Assembly (NCBI GenBank): GCA_027924585.1
Contig: BSBM01000106.1
Span: forward strand, 40,005,501-40,069,500
Source of the DNA: Larix kaempferi
Lineage: Eukaryota > Streptophyta > Pinopsida > Pinales > Pinaceae
Direction: 5' to 3'
Length of the DNA stretch: 64,000 nt
The translations under genes and the position numbers were made by a program. The notes below the pieces were generated by a model. The model had not been told where the DNA came from. It saw only the letters and a program-made list of their open reading frames with translations, and did not search any database. Below are positions 46,201 to 56,330 of this stretch, in pieces. Positions within the stretch are counted from its first letter, which is position 1, and the number at the start of each line of letters is the position of its first letter.

Positions 46201-49200
46201 TAAATGGTCTATTCCTAGTTTATATATATATATATATTTTATTTTTTATGAGACTATGTTTTGAGAGATAAGAATAACGTTATCGATGTTGGAACAGGTG
46301 AAGCATTTGTTATTTTCAGGACAAAAGAAGCAGCAGATATGGCAGTCAAGAAATTGGATGAGGCATTTCTAATGCTTCCAGATGGAAGGTTCTCTCCAAA
46401 TCATTGATGCTTGCAATTGATGCTAATGTCTCTTTCTGTTTTTGTGGTCAATGATCATATTGCTTGAGACTAATAATAATGAGTGAGAAGTGTATATATT
46501 TGCTTCTTTGTATTCCCATTCTTTTGGCTGTCAATTTTTGGCTTTCATTCTTTTACTTCTGTGCAATGACCTTTGCTTCTGCTACTTGACCCTCTGCTGC
46601 AGGGGAGTGCCTCCCCACATCCCGCTTTCCTCCCTTGCTCCCGCTCCCAAAGTTTGCTGCGAAAATGCTCCCAGTTTAGGGAGCATGCTCCCGAGGTGCT
46701 CCCTACCTCTCCTATACTAAAAGCTCCTATACTGGGTTGATTATTTGATGACAATGTTATGGTACCTCCCTTCTTTGCCAAGCTCCTATAAAAGCTGTTA
46801 TGGTTGATCATTTGATGTCAATGTTATAAGTTATAACTACTAGATGACTGATATATGGTTTAATCCATGTTTTCTATAGCTAATTCAACATCGTACATGT
46901 TTTTTAGATATAAATCCATCAAATATATATTATATAAAAAACACTCCCGAAATGGGAGCTTTTGAAAATTTCGCTTTTCACTCCACTCCCCGCACCCTGC
47001 TCCCAACAGTATAGACTTGACCCATGGACATAAAGAGTATGCTGTTTGAACTGAATGCAAGCGGCCTTGTTGCCGTAGTGCTTTAAGTGTATCAGATGTT
47101 CCTTGATGTAGTTGCAGTCACTAAGGAGGCATTGATACTTGACCCTTTCCTTGATCTAGTTGGGGTTAGCAAGGACACCTTGATTTGGTCTAGCAAAGTA
47201 TTTTTGTTGCTGCAGAACTTCCTTTGTAATAGTTTTGAGTTTGCATGTTACTTACTTTGACCTGCTTGGTACCAGCAAGGAAACCGTGATCTAGTTTTTA
47301 CCAGCAAGATATATTTTCATTGCAGCAAAAATGATTTCTTTGCAATAGTATCAAGCTTGCTTATTTCTTCTCTTGCACTGGTGGGGGTCAGTAAGGTATA
47401 TTGCCATTGTAGCAAAAGCCTTACCTTTGTAATAGTCTCAAGCTCACACATTTCTTTCCCTTATATCCGGTTGTGACCAACATGGTGTTTGTCATTGTGA
47501 CGTTTATGTAAGAGTTCATGTTGCATGCCAGAACCTACCTATAATTTGTAAAGCATTTGAGATTGGCTTCTTTGATTGTCACCGACATATTGCCCCACCA
47601 ATTCAGGAGTGGTTGGGATGTGAATTGGTCCGTTGGTAGTTTGTTTCGTGTTCTTCAGTTTCTAAGAGTGTTCTGTATTGATCCTGAGATTAACTGTATT
47701 ATATGTCAGTATGTAATTTCAGATGTGCACAAAGGAATTAAATCACCATGGATGGTCATTTTTCTACCGAGTTAGATAATTTTTTACCTAGATCACGAAG
47801 CATATGTTTCTTTAATGCATTCTAGTGAAGCATGATGTTGTCATGCATGTTGAGATTATGATATCAGAGTGGCATAATTGGGCTGTGTATGAGAATTGGA
47901 TGACAAGTGGTATCGGAACAACAGATTTTGGTTCTTGCAGGTTGTATGCATTTGTTTGAGTCTGTTGTGTGAGGACGTGAGTTTGTGTTTTTAAGGCTCT
48001 TACAGTAAACTACAACCCCATATGCTGGGAACAGAAAACCTGCAATCCAGTGCAGTAAAAACAAAGGTTCCTTAATTTTCTGTAACACGTTGTTGCAGAG
48101 GGATAGAGTCTCCCACACAGCTATAGACCAAGAACTTGTAATTCGATGTTGTTATACACCCATGCATAGATTTTCTCAGCTGTATAATACTTTCTTATTC
48201 AGCATCTCGATTCTATGTTATGTTTCATTGTTGTGTTGCTTGTGTAGGTACTAATATCTTCAGACGCAAACACAAGACCAGCACACTCACACCCATAACC
48301 ATTTTCTATCAGTAATCTTGGTTCTGCAGACATGGCCAATGGTCTGGATCATTTCAAGAGTTTTGTCCGAGAGCCAAATCTGGTTACATTCTTTGCATTT
48401 CAGCCTCTAGTATTCTTCCAAACTACATTTCAGTTATTTGCTTTTGTCTAGCCTGAATTTGTAGAATTGGCATCTATCTTGATACTGTTGTGTGTTAAGA
48501 TTCACAAGCATGTTTTTAGAAGGGAGAGCATTCTAGCAGACCTTGCTAACGTGAATGCACAATGAATTCTAACTATCTCAAAAGAGACGGATTAATTGCA
48601 ATTTAAAGATTCTCATTATGGGAGTTGATTACATATTTGTATTTTGTAATGATTATTTTGGATTTAACTCTCCGAGTCTAAACTCCACAGACCTCAAGGT
48701 GCTTGGGACCTCTTTCTCTTCCATTCTATCCATTTCCTAATGAAGCTTTCTTAAGATTAGCAAAACAACAAGAGAGCTCATTGTCCTTAAGCTTAGGTTT
48801 CTCAATTCTTTGCCTCGTGATTATTCAATGATGATTGTGCCGAAGAGGTGCATTCTACAGCCCAGTAGGGGGTTGTGTAACTCCTTCCGTGCTCATACGG
48901 GGGTTGACATGTGTCCTTTTTAAAAAATAATAAAATATTATATATAATAATAAAATATTATAAAAAATAACATGTCAGCTAAAATTATATTTAAAACATT
49001 AAACTACACAAATTAGATAACATTTGCACTCTAAAAAGGGGTTTGCGCCTCAAGAGATTTCATCTCTCTCGGCGCTTGTTAGATCCCCATTTTAGATGGA
49101 TCTATGCTGGTGCATCATACAATGTTGATGCTTCCATCTCCTCTTTTTGTTAACCTGGCCGTGAGCTTATCAACATAAAATCCAAACAAGGTAAGTAAAA

Positions 49201-52200
49201 GTGGGCAGCCTTGTTTTACTTAGATATTATTGCCAAACTATTCTGTCAGGCCTCTTCCCATTTTCAATTTGGCTTAACAACACAGATCTCCAATCAAATG
49301 GACCCAGATTTCATTTATTCTCCCAGAATTTGTTTCTCGGAATTATGTTGAATGATTGCTTAACTTTAAAACTCCATGTTCTTTGTTTGTTTTAGTGTTC
49401 GATTATGAATATGGGCTATGGATAGGCAATAGATTGGTATCCCCTTTAACTTTGATTTCACTTGTGGATCGTCCACCCTCCTCTAGACAGTCACCAGTTG
49501 TACCAGATTGTAACTCTCCCCACTATATTTTCAGAGAGCCAAAGCCAATCTCTTGATTAAAATCATCAGGATTTAAATGAAACGCTAGTTTTTTTTCCAT
49601 TGTCAAAAGGAAGAGGCGGTATAGGGAACCTCTCATTTTGTCATCCTTCTTCCTCTCCAAGAGCATTAAATAGGATTAGAAGATTTATAAATATTCACTT
49701 CCATCTCTGTAATTTTGCTGTACAGATCTAGGATTTCCTTGTACTTTCCAGCCTCTCTCTGAATCCCTAACCCAAACAGAATTATATTAACTACAAATAA
49801 CAGGTGTGACCGATAGAGAGTTTCATATTTTTATCCCTTGATGAAACCTTCTCTTTTTCTTGCTTTTATTATTTTACTTAGACCTTTTGCCACCAATAGG
49901 AAGATAAAAGTGACATTGGGCATCACTGTCTTAAACCCCCTGAAGCATAAAAGAGTCTAGAAGCTGATCCATTTATCAGAATTACAAAAGAAGCTGAGGG
50001 TAATCTCCCTGTCATCAAATTCACTACATGAATGCCCATTCCTATATCAATCAGAATCAACGTATGATACCATATTAATTTGGCAGAAGCTATGATTTTC
50101 TCCTCGGGTTCACAATTCGGTTACGACATAGTAGTAAAATCCTTGTAAAGGAATCCCATAAAGCCTTTCTGTCTTCTGAGTCTGGGCGTTATACCTCTCA
50201 AGATGATGGAAAATATGGACCTAGAGGGGTAGGGGGTACCCACAAAAAGTTAACCCGCAAAAGGTGCTTTGCCAAATACAATCCAGATGTCATTTTGCTT
50301 CCGGAAACTGTGTGAGGGGAAGAATGTAGAGGCTATACTATCGACAGTTCTAAAAGGTGCTGCCTTACCCTAGCAAAGAAGAAAGCCATTAATGAGGGTA
50401 AAGAAGGAAAGCAGATGACAATACACTGGGCCCTTGGAGCAGGGAAAGCATAATGCAATCCAGTTGTGATTTTACTTCAGGAAACTATGTGTGAAGGGAG
50501 GAATGCAGGGGCTTTATTATCAACAGTTCTAAAAGATTGGTCCTTTAAGTCACAGCAGATTCTGAGGGAGCATCAGGCTGTTATATTACTTGCTGGAAAC
50601 AATGGATCTCATTAATGCATCTTTCATATCTGCTAGTATCAGAACAGATATAAAATCTAGAGAACCGTGGAAGGAGTTCTCTATCATTCATCTGTATGGG
50701 CAATATGATGATAGGAAATTTTTTTGGGAAAGGTTTAAAGAAACTGACAGGATTAATGAGGACAATGTAATATTGGGAGGTGATGATGACAATGAAAGCT
50801 GGGGAAACTTGGGGGAAAGGAGCCAGAAAAGATCCCTTCACTGGATTTTTTGTCCAATGGTTTGAAACTTTGAAGACGTAGGTCTATATGAGGTGGAACC
50901 TAATGAGATGGTTCCAACTTGGAGAGATTTCAAAAGTGGAATAGATGGAGTGTCAAAACGCCTGGGCAGATTCCTGGTTGCAGAAAACATTGTAGAAAAG
51001 GCAGATAGGTTGAAGTCATGGGTTGGAGAAGGAGGTAGCTCTAACCATTCCTATACTGCTACAAATAGAGAAGGATGATAAATAACATCCGGGTCCCTTC
51101 AAATATAATCACACTTGGTTTGGAGAAGAGGGGTTCAGAAGCTCGGTAACCCTGAATTGGAACAAATCTGATCGAGATACAGGAGAGACAGCAATGATTC
51201 AATGAGCAGAAAAAATTGAAAAGACTCAAGACTAGTAGCAGAATGGGAAAAAAAGAAGGCCCATGAAGCTCAAAAAGATTTAATAAACTGATGAAAATTA
51301 AACGAATGTATGACAGAAATTAAGAAGGCATCTTCTCAGAAGCAGAGAAAGCTAATCTGAAAAAGCTGGAGAAATAAAATGGGAGTTGGTGAAGAATGAA
51401 GCAGCAACATGGAGGTTAAAGAGTATGGCTATATAGCTGGCTGAGGAAGATGAGAATATACAATTTTTTCCAAAACTATGCTAAACACAGAGAGCATCAA
51501 CACCGTCTGGGAGATCAGAAGGAATGATGGTTCCAAGCTAGTACAAACCAGGAAATTGCAGGAGGAATAAATCACTTCATATCCTTATTTAGGAGATTGC
51601 AGGTTGCAACATAGCAGAGCTTCTGAAGGTAGCCTCTTACTGCCCTAGACTGATAGATGAAAAAAGATGAGAACTTGGAAGCTGGGGTGACAGAAGAAAA
51701 GTTCAATTCTGTTATTCAATCTATCAAGAAATCAAAGAGTCCTGGCCCTGATAGGTGGACAACAGAGTTTAACTTGGGCTTTTATGATCTACTGGAGTAT
51801 GATTTGTTAAGGGCAACTAAAGAAACAAGATTATCTGGAAAAGTTCGAGGAGCTTTGAATGCCACATTCTTAGCTTTGATAGTGAAGTGTTTGTAAGGAT
51901 GCTGTTTGCTTCCTCTACCTTGATTGCTTTTTAATTTCTCTTGTTGATTGGCTGGTGTAAATCTGGGTTGTTTCGACACCACCATGGGATTTCCAATTAC
52001 TGAATGTCGAGCAAGAACTTTAAAGTTTTTGAAAATTTCTCTTTGTTCACTGAAACAGAACATGATTTCCACCCTCTGCCTTTTATATGCCAACTCCTCT
52101 AATTATGTGATCAGTTTGTTACCATAGGTCTACACAGTACAGTTTCTTGGATGCATGCTCATTTCTTACAGCTTGATTTGCACAAGGTAGACATTTATCT

Positions 52201-53490
52201 CATGAATTCCTATGTACTGTCTGCATGCAGTTCTTCCTTGGTTGTAAGTTCAAGCAGCCACAAGTGCAAATTTTTTGGATTTAAAACTTTTTAGGGGCAT
52301 CAACTCATGGATGTAGCTCCTTCTTTTCAGTTTGATATCTAAGTCCTTACTATTCCGAAGACCTACTGAGAAAACTGATGGCTAGGTGTAAAAGAGAAGC
52401 ATTGAGTTACTATATGAGATTGGACTGAAATATTCCAAATTTGAGATGTGATCTTGCAAAGTGCATTCTTGATTCATTCTTAAAATTTGTCTCTAATATT
52501 TTGCACTCTTTTGATGAATGTTTTTATTAGTGAGACATTTTGAATTAGGATTCCCAGGAATGATGTAGAGTATTGGTCTGTTTTTAGAAACTTTGTTTGC
52601 TTGTTGGGATTAAATGTACTCCTTTATTTATTATGTGCCATATTAAGAGGGGAGAAACTTTATAAAAGCACAATATTTAGTGATCAGAACTTTGCATATT
52701 CATCATGCCAAGTGCTTGTTCTAATGAATTTCCTACTAATTTTAATGTTTGGTTGCAGGCCTCTTGTAGCTACAAAAGCAGCTCCTGCGGCACCTGGGAA
52801 GCCAAAATTTGCTGGACATATTTGTATAGAAAAACATAAACTCCAACTGCACCGGTCACATCAGGCTGACGATATTGTGTGTAATTAACATCCATTGGTT
52901 CAGTTACAATTTAAGTGATGCTGACAGCGATATATTAATCCCGCCTGAACTTAGAATTAGGCCTGATGGCAATATTCTGGGTGCACTGAATAAAATTAGC
53001 ATATTGTTTTTCCTTGTAAAACATAGGCTAAAATGTTGTTTTCCGATTCCAAATTTATTAGAAGTTGGTTCTCTCTTGTTTACTTTTTTATTAGAGTAAA
53101 CTAATTTTCTATTGCTATCTGGATTTTGCTTGGCTTTACCTTGGTCTTATTCGTGTTTTTAAAACAGAGAAAAGCAGTGTCAACTTCACACTGTTCTCAA
53201 CCGAATACAATAGAGTATGAAATGGCTATGGAATGGCGGCTTCTACAAGAAAAATCAGAATGTTGGTGGAAGGAATTATATGAGGTAGCAATTTTGTCCT
53301 GACTCTAATTACTTAGGTTGGTTTTTGAGAGGGAGGATGCTTACGTTGACTCTGACTGTGTTTGCAACAACATGAAAACCTAAAATGCAAAGATTTAAAA
53401 TTGTCTTTTCTGCAGCAAGAAAATTTGGAGCTTAATACAGTGAAGCAAAACCATCTTATTTTGACTGCAAAGAAGAAACTGGATAAATAG
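35239..53490 (+). CDS. ASI1: ANTI-SILENCING 1-like BAH-RRM protein, C-terminal six exons
   Basis: Six exons with AG/GT borders join in frame: 35239-35331, 45901-45979, 46298-46388, 52759-52876, 53168-53284, 53416-53490 (573 bases, 190 codons and TAG). The product has an RRM: VIRLQNFDPSYTSSEIE (beta1/RNP2 and helix 1), a loop with CTAKVIPRT, GEAFVIFRTKEAADMAV (RNP1 and helix 2), then FLMLPDGRPLVA. A short linker leads to VSTSHCSQPNTIEYEMAMEW and a charged helical tail. RRM followed by this SHCSQPNT-AMEW block is what I know from plant ASI1 (also IBM2/SG1). In Arabidopsis ASI1 binds RNA and chromatin through RRM and BAH domains and, with EDM2 and AIPP1, allows full-length transcription across introns holding heterochromatic repeats. 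The BAH exons were not seen. Introns are 10,569, 318, 6370, 291 and 131 bp. A related BAH-RRM paralogue is the alternative. Confidence 0.8.
35636..35800 (+). repeat. intronic repeat, pair of 38750-38890
   Basis: TGAAGTAAAGCCTTAT, TTTCATATTCTT, CCTTTGAGAGGA.TTTCTCTTAGA and ACA.TCCTTA.TTG occur in the same order at 38752-38885. Two copies in the same intron and orientation about 3.1 kb apart. Confidence 0.7.
37409..38697. mobile_element. hAT-like nonautonomous transposon, family A, copy 2
   Basis: Matches 6640-6900 of copy 1 (GGGTCCCRAGTACAACTTCTCG, TAAAATGRTACATCAAAGTC) in the same orientation. Begins TAGTGGAAAACATCGGCATC and ends in an arm of GCGAAAAATCGGCGATGC motifs (38560-38690). The flanking 8-mers do not match, so the exact ends are less sure than for other elements. 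Lies in intron 1 of the ASI1-like gene. The interior right part (38130-38460) is GC-richer and unique. Confidence 0.5.
39196..40318. mobile_element. possible hAT-like element, family F, with GGTAC motif arms
   Basis: Left arm 39196-39480 is packed with GGTACC, GGGTAC, GTACCC pieces and a two-copy stretch of about 55 bp (TTTTGGGGATGCCTGG / TTTTGGGAACGCCTGG). Right arm 40215-40318 again has GTACCCC, GTACCTAAG and CCCAAGTTTCCTGGCAACATAG. The centre is AT-rich and related to 16850-17195. The two arms show a weak inverted match; no target duplication found. Confidence 0.4.
40165..40218. repeat. CA microsatellite
   Basis: About 54 bases of CA dinucleotides with GG and CGCG interruptions. Frames over it are artefacts. 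Confidence 0.95.
40575..41830. repeat. LTR-like block with a TGCGCCCCTC array, within the intron
   Basis: Carries CCCTGGAAACCCCAATGGG and GGAAAACCAAC (about 40760-40785), then at 40930-41480 repeated pieces TGGGAAATGCGCCC, TCAATCACTGAGGAAGA and TCTCTGGATCTCTG. Same layout as blocks at 8840, 17300 and probably 4966 with a different array. Ends not determined. Confidence 0.5.
41840..43390 (-). mobile_element. LINE 3' end with RNase H domain, interrupted by a SINE
   Basis: Minus-strand traces: NPG and AGGLF at about 43370-43270 (RNase H start), then after the SINE, CSAHEAELLTVFWVLRLHKQ at about 42990-42900 and a decayed D-S block, RRLPLQNLHLSRL, and a tail reaching about 41840. RNase H at the C-terminus is typical of the L1-type LINEs of plants. 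A stop lies after YQMFPA. In intron 1 of the ASI1-like gene, antisense to it. Confidence 0.7.
42998..43215 (+). mobile_element. SINE-like insertion with B box and ATT tail
   Basis: GGTTCAAATC at 43024-43033 fits the RNA polymerase III B box; the 3' end is an (ATT)n run (about 43177-43213). It interrupts a LINE RNase H reading. No clear A box and no target duplication found, so it may be 5'-degraded. Confidence 0.5.
43831..45674. repeat. 922-bp tandem duplication with internal 178-bp repeats
   Basis: GAGTCTATGCACTCAGGAGT at 43831 recurs at 44753; the two 922-bp units are very similar. Within each, a 178-bp stretch starting CTCTGTCTTTTCAGAAAATC is present twice (44204, 44382; and 45120, 45299), so four copies in all. 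An ACC/AGC trinucleotide run differs between the units. The minus-strand frames of about 145 codons (44303-43866, 45222-44788) occur in both units but have no domain I recognise. Possibly 3' sequence of a LINE. Confidence 0.88.
45641..45756. repeat. 58-bp two-copy tandem repeat
   Basis: TCTCTTTAGAGAATTATCCG at 45641 recurs at 45699 as an exact-looking copy, at the right edge of the 922-bp duplication and about 150 bp before exon b. Confidence 0.9.
45901..45979 (+). CDS. ASI1: ASI1-like exon b: RRM middle
   Basis: Follows a T-rich tract and TTTTTGACAG; donor GTATGG. Encodes DIMWHIFEERCTAKVIPRT then AFSNPKC, ending in phase 1. Separated from the previous exon by a 10.6-kb intron full of repeats. 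Confidence 0.85.
46298..46388 (+). CDS. ASI1: ASI1-like exon c: RNP1 strand and second RRM helix
   Basis: Acceptor GGAACAG, donor GTTCTC (GT present but a weak consensus). Encodes GEAFVIFRTKEAADMAVKK then LDEAFLMLPDG, with two bases of an arginine codon completed by the next exon. Confidence 0.85.
46592..47014. mobile_element. hAT-like nonautonomous element, family E, 8-bp target duplication
   Basis: 423 bp with ends CTCTGCTGCAGGG and, inverted, CTATACTGTTGGG, flanked by ACTTGACC on both sides (46584-46591, 47015-47022). Arms hold many GCTCCC/GGGAGC motifs (46620-46705 and 46946-47000); the centre is AT-rich. In intron 3 of the ASI1-like gene. No coding. Confidence 0.72.
47023..50249. other. 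intron sequence with old repeats, no exon seen
   Basis: 47080-47480 repeats a loose motif (CCTTGATCTAGTTGGGGTTAGCAAGG and variants, about five times). 48845-48960 holds a copy of the dispersed repeat also at 21055 and 57795, with TGACATGTG and AATAAAATATTAT. The rest has no recognisable content. Confidence 0.5.
50250..51896 (+). mobile_element. LINE fragment: endonuclease and RT start, 3'-truncated
   Basis: Apurinic-type endonuclease traces: VILLQET-type block (about 50475), then 50590-50865 with IIHLYGQYDDRKFFWER and EDNVILGGDDDN (family: GGDFN), then 50893-51078 with VPTWRDFKSG and KRLGRFLVAENI. Then an RT beginning at 51657-51896 with KKSKSPGPDRWTTEF and GALNATFLALI. It stops abruptly at 51896, before the catalytic palm. 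A piece of about 95 bp of the endonuclease start is present twice (50261-50357 and 50449-50540). Same strand as the host gene, in intron 3. Confidence 0.78.
51897..52758. other. 3' end of intron 3, nothing recognised
   Basis: AT-rich, ending in the acceptor TTTGGTTGCAG of exon d. Open frames are short and unlike any family I know. Confidence 0.5.
52759..52876 (+). CDS. ASI1: ASI1-like exon d: RRM end and basic linker
   Basis: Acceptor GGTTGCAG, donor GTGTGT. Encodes (R)PLVATKAAPAAPGKPKFAG then a histidine/lysine-rich linker HICIEKHKLQLHRSH. The donor choice at 52877 is the one that keeps the frame into the next exon; reading on instead meets TAA within four codons. Confidence 0.75.
53168..53284 (+). 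CDS. ASI1: ASI1-like exon e: conserved SHCSQPNT-AMEW block
   Basis: Acceptor TTAAAACAG, donor GTAGCA, 39 codons in phase 0. Encodes RKAVSTSHCSQPNTIEYEMA followed by MEWRLLQEKSECWWKELYE. The SQPNT..EYEMAMEW signature is the strongest marker for the family. Confidence 0.88.
53416..53490 (+). CDS. ASI1: ASI1-like exon f: C-terminal tail and stop
   Basis: Acceptor TTTTCTGCAG; encodes QENLELNTVKQNHLILTAK then KKLDK and TAG. Likely a short helix. A possible donor AGGCAG/GTTATA right after the stop leaves open a spliced 3' UTR. Confidence 0.8.
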   Translation, partial: QENLELNTVKQNHLILTAKKKLDK

Positions 53491-54530
53491 AGGCAGGTTA
53501 TATGTATTACAAGCTTTTGCTGTATTCAAAATTTTAAACTTTTATCTTTCCATTCTATCTTTTATACAAATTGCAGTGTTGCATTAGTTTTGACCTTTGA
53601 TTCAGTTATTCTATGTGGAGTTAGCTTAATTTCAGAGTTTTTGTTTTACAGAGTTTTGGTGATTGTTACTGAAGATATCGACCATTATTGTTTTTCCTTT
53701 CTTTTCATGTCCTATTTTCGCAAAAGGTAAACATTGGATTGTATTTCAATATCAGTGCAATGAGACTTGAGTTTAAGGTGAAAGGTATGAATGTCTTTAC
53801 AATTTTGGAGCTGAGATATTCTGTTTAGCATCTTTTTGCAGATGACAGATAGAGAGTTTTTGTATGGTTATATGTGGAAGGAGCGTGTACCAGGCTAAGT
53901 TATAAAGAAAATACTACAGGAACTAATTAGTACGTCAGCAAGGATGTTGCAATGATGTCAAACACTTTACGTCCAGCTCTAGATATGAAGGCACATTAAA
54001 TTCAAATCTAGACCATTTGTTGGTGTTAACATCTTCAATGTATAATAATTTTTCCTGCGACAATTGCTTGCTCCCAATGCAAAGTACCTTGAGTTGAGCA
54101 CAGCAGTTGCTGCAAATGCACATGGGTAACCTTGCATCTGTAACTGTCATGAATGAGATGTATGGCGGCTAATCTAACTGTACTGCGTATGCGTATGTAC
54201 CATATTAATGATGAAAGGAGCATGATGTAACAAATTTTTCAGTTGATTATAGTAGGTTAGTACTTTTTGTAACCATACGAAAGGTTATTATGTTTTCATG
54301 TTTTGTCCCTGAAGGCAGAATGAAACAATGCCCTTAAGGAAGTTTGAAAGTCTGTTCGACATTGACGTTCATGCTTTTATTTTTCTGTAACCATTAATCT
54401 ATCGCTGACCTTTAATTCCCATGATCAACGTTGCTGATAATGCATGTCATTCACATTGGATGCTAATCCCCATAATTCTTAGCGTATGTTCGAGTAATAT
54501 GATTTTTAGCATTTCAAGTTGAAAAACGAT
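53491..54530 (+). other. 3' UTR and downstream flank of the ASI1-like gene
   Basis: No coding after the TAG at 53488-53490. Several AATAAT/ATAATAAT stretches (for example about 54041) could serve polyadenylation, but no single site stands out. The gene's end is not fixed. Confidence 0.45.
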
Positions 54531-56330
54531 TTCTCTTTAGACAGCTCCATAAACTCTAGAAAGTATATGCTTTAACAGCAACTACAATATCCTGCAAATC
54601 TATGGTGATTTGGCTTTGTATTCACCCGTCGTTTCTTATCCTCAGCCATGATAGGAGGTGTTAGAGATCAATGTTGCAAATATCGTGTTGGGGAATATAT
54701 CGCCGAGGGGCTGGAAAGAAACTGATCAGAAATACTGAGGAAAATATTGGGAATTTTCGAAAAATATTGGCAAAAATAAAAGTAGTCCTGAAAAATTATG
54801 AAAACATCCAGACAAATCGGCAACACGAAAAACTCCGGAGAAATCGGAAATATCGGAGATATTTGCTTAACTGTTAGAGATGAAAAAGTAAACTGTTAGA
54901 GATAAAAAAGTAGACAGAATTATGCACTTTGTTGTGTACAGGATTATTTAATTGGGTGGTGTGACGAGTACTCACTTGTCCTGAAAGGTTAACCCTTCTA
55001 AGATGAGTTTGTGGGTTGGTGGGTGGTGTGACGTGTACTTATCCTGAAAGGTTATCCCTTCTAAGATGAGGTTGTTGTCCAGTCTTATTTGGTCCTTTGA
55101 CAGCCTTTCGAGGTTGTTTCTCAAAGATCACCCTAGTAAGGTCCTGGTCAACCGTTCTAACAAAGGGTTGGTCTAAAAGGTCAACCCGTTAAGTTTTGAT
55201 CAAGCCTTCTAATCGGAAGGTTGGCCCTAAAATATCAACCCTTCTATAAGGCCGTGTTCTTGTATTGGCCGTATCGAGTAGGAAATTACACAGGTTCAAT
55301 TAATATGACTTTAAAATATCAAATTCAAAATAAAGGCTCCTGTTAGACAGCTGAATAAACTCTATAAAGGCTGCTTTAGCAGCAACTACAATATCCTGGA
55401 AAGCTCTGGTGGTTTGGTAATGTATTAAACCATGTATTCACCTGCCCTTTCCTATCGTCAGCCATGGCGATGTAAATTTGTTGCGCTTTACTATACAGTA
55501 GGAACGTTGTGTGGTGTGATTTGGGTTCTGGAAGGTCAACCCTTCTAAGGTAAAAAAAGCCTAAAGGTCATGGGCCGATTTTATTGGTCTTCACCAGGTT
55601 GGTCATGAAAGGTCAACTTAGTTTAAAGGAGGTTGTAATGAAGGGTTGGTCCAAAAGGTTAATCCATTAAAGTCTTGATCAATCCTTTTCAAGAAAGGTT
55701 GATCCTAAGAGATCAACCCATCTAAGTTTTTCTTTTCCTCGGAAATCAACCCATCTATATGTCGGCATTATCGAGTAGGGGTGGTGGTTATTCATACTGG
55801 AGGCTGTATATTATCCAATAATTTGAGGCACAGGTTAACTAATATGCCTTTTAAAATATCGAGTTGAAAATTAAGACTTTACTTAGACAAGCTGCGTAAA
55901 CTCTAGAAAGGTTTCTCCAACAACTACGAAATAGATAAACTTTAGAAAGGTTCTTACCGAGGTCAACCTAGTAAGGCTTTGATCAACTCTTCTAAAGAAG
56001 CTTTGGTCAAAGCAATCCTTTAAGGTTTGGATCAGCCCATTTAACAAATTTAGGACCTATAAGATCAACCCTTCTATGGTAATGTCTTGTGCCAAAGTCT
56101 TGTGCCGGCCTTATTGGGTAGAATTGGGAAAAATGTGTGGATGCTATGCTATGGTGTAAAATGCTTATCATTGCCCATCACTATGGCGACTTGTATTAAA
56201 CCCCACCTTGTAGATTCCATAAACATAAGGGAACAAAGAAAAGAGAAGGCAAGAGATGTCTTATTCATTCGTTTCTTTTAGTAGGGCCAACCAAGAAAGG
56301 TCAATCCTATGCTTTAGGTTAACCGGGTCT
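54530..56330. repeat. degenerate array of about 0.5-kb units rich in GGTCAACCCTTCTAAG
   Basis: The motif AAAGGTCAACCCTTCTAAGG and its relatives (GGTTAACCC, GATCAACCCATCTA, GGTTGGTCC) occur about twenty times from 54980 to 56330, often as near-inverted pairs. Longer blocks also recur: ACAGC.CATAAACTCTAGAAAG with AGCAACTACAATATCCTG at 54541, 55346 and 55885, and GGCCGTATCGAGTAGG-like at 55266, 55763 and 56104. This gives a period near 510 bp. A hAT MITE is inserted at 54669. No coding. Confidence 0.7.
54669..54873. mobile_element. hAT MITE, family B, copy 2
   Basis: 205 bp starting CAATGTTGCAAATATCG and ending ATATTTGCTTAACTG, with perfect flanking TTAGAGAT (54661-54668 and 54874-54881). It is the reverse-orientation homologue of 20312-20520. 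Interior rich in AAATCGGAAATATCGG-type pieces. Confidence 0.88.
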
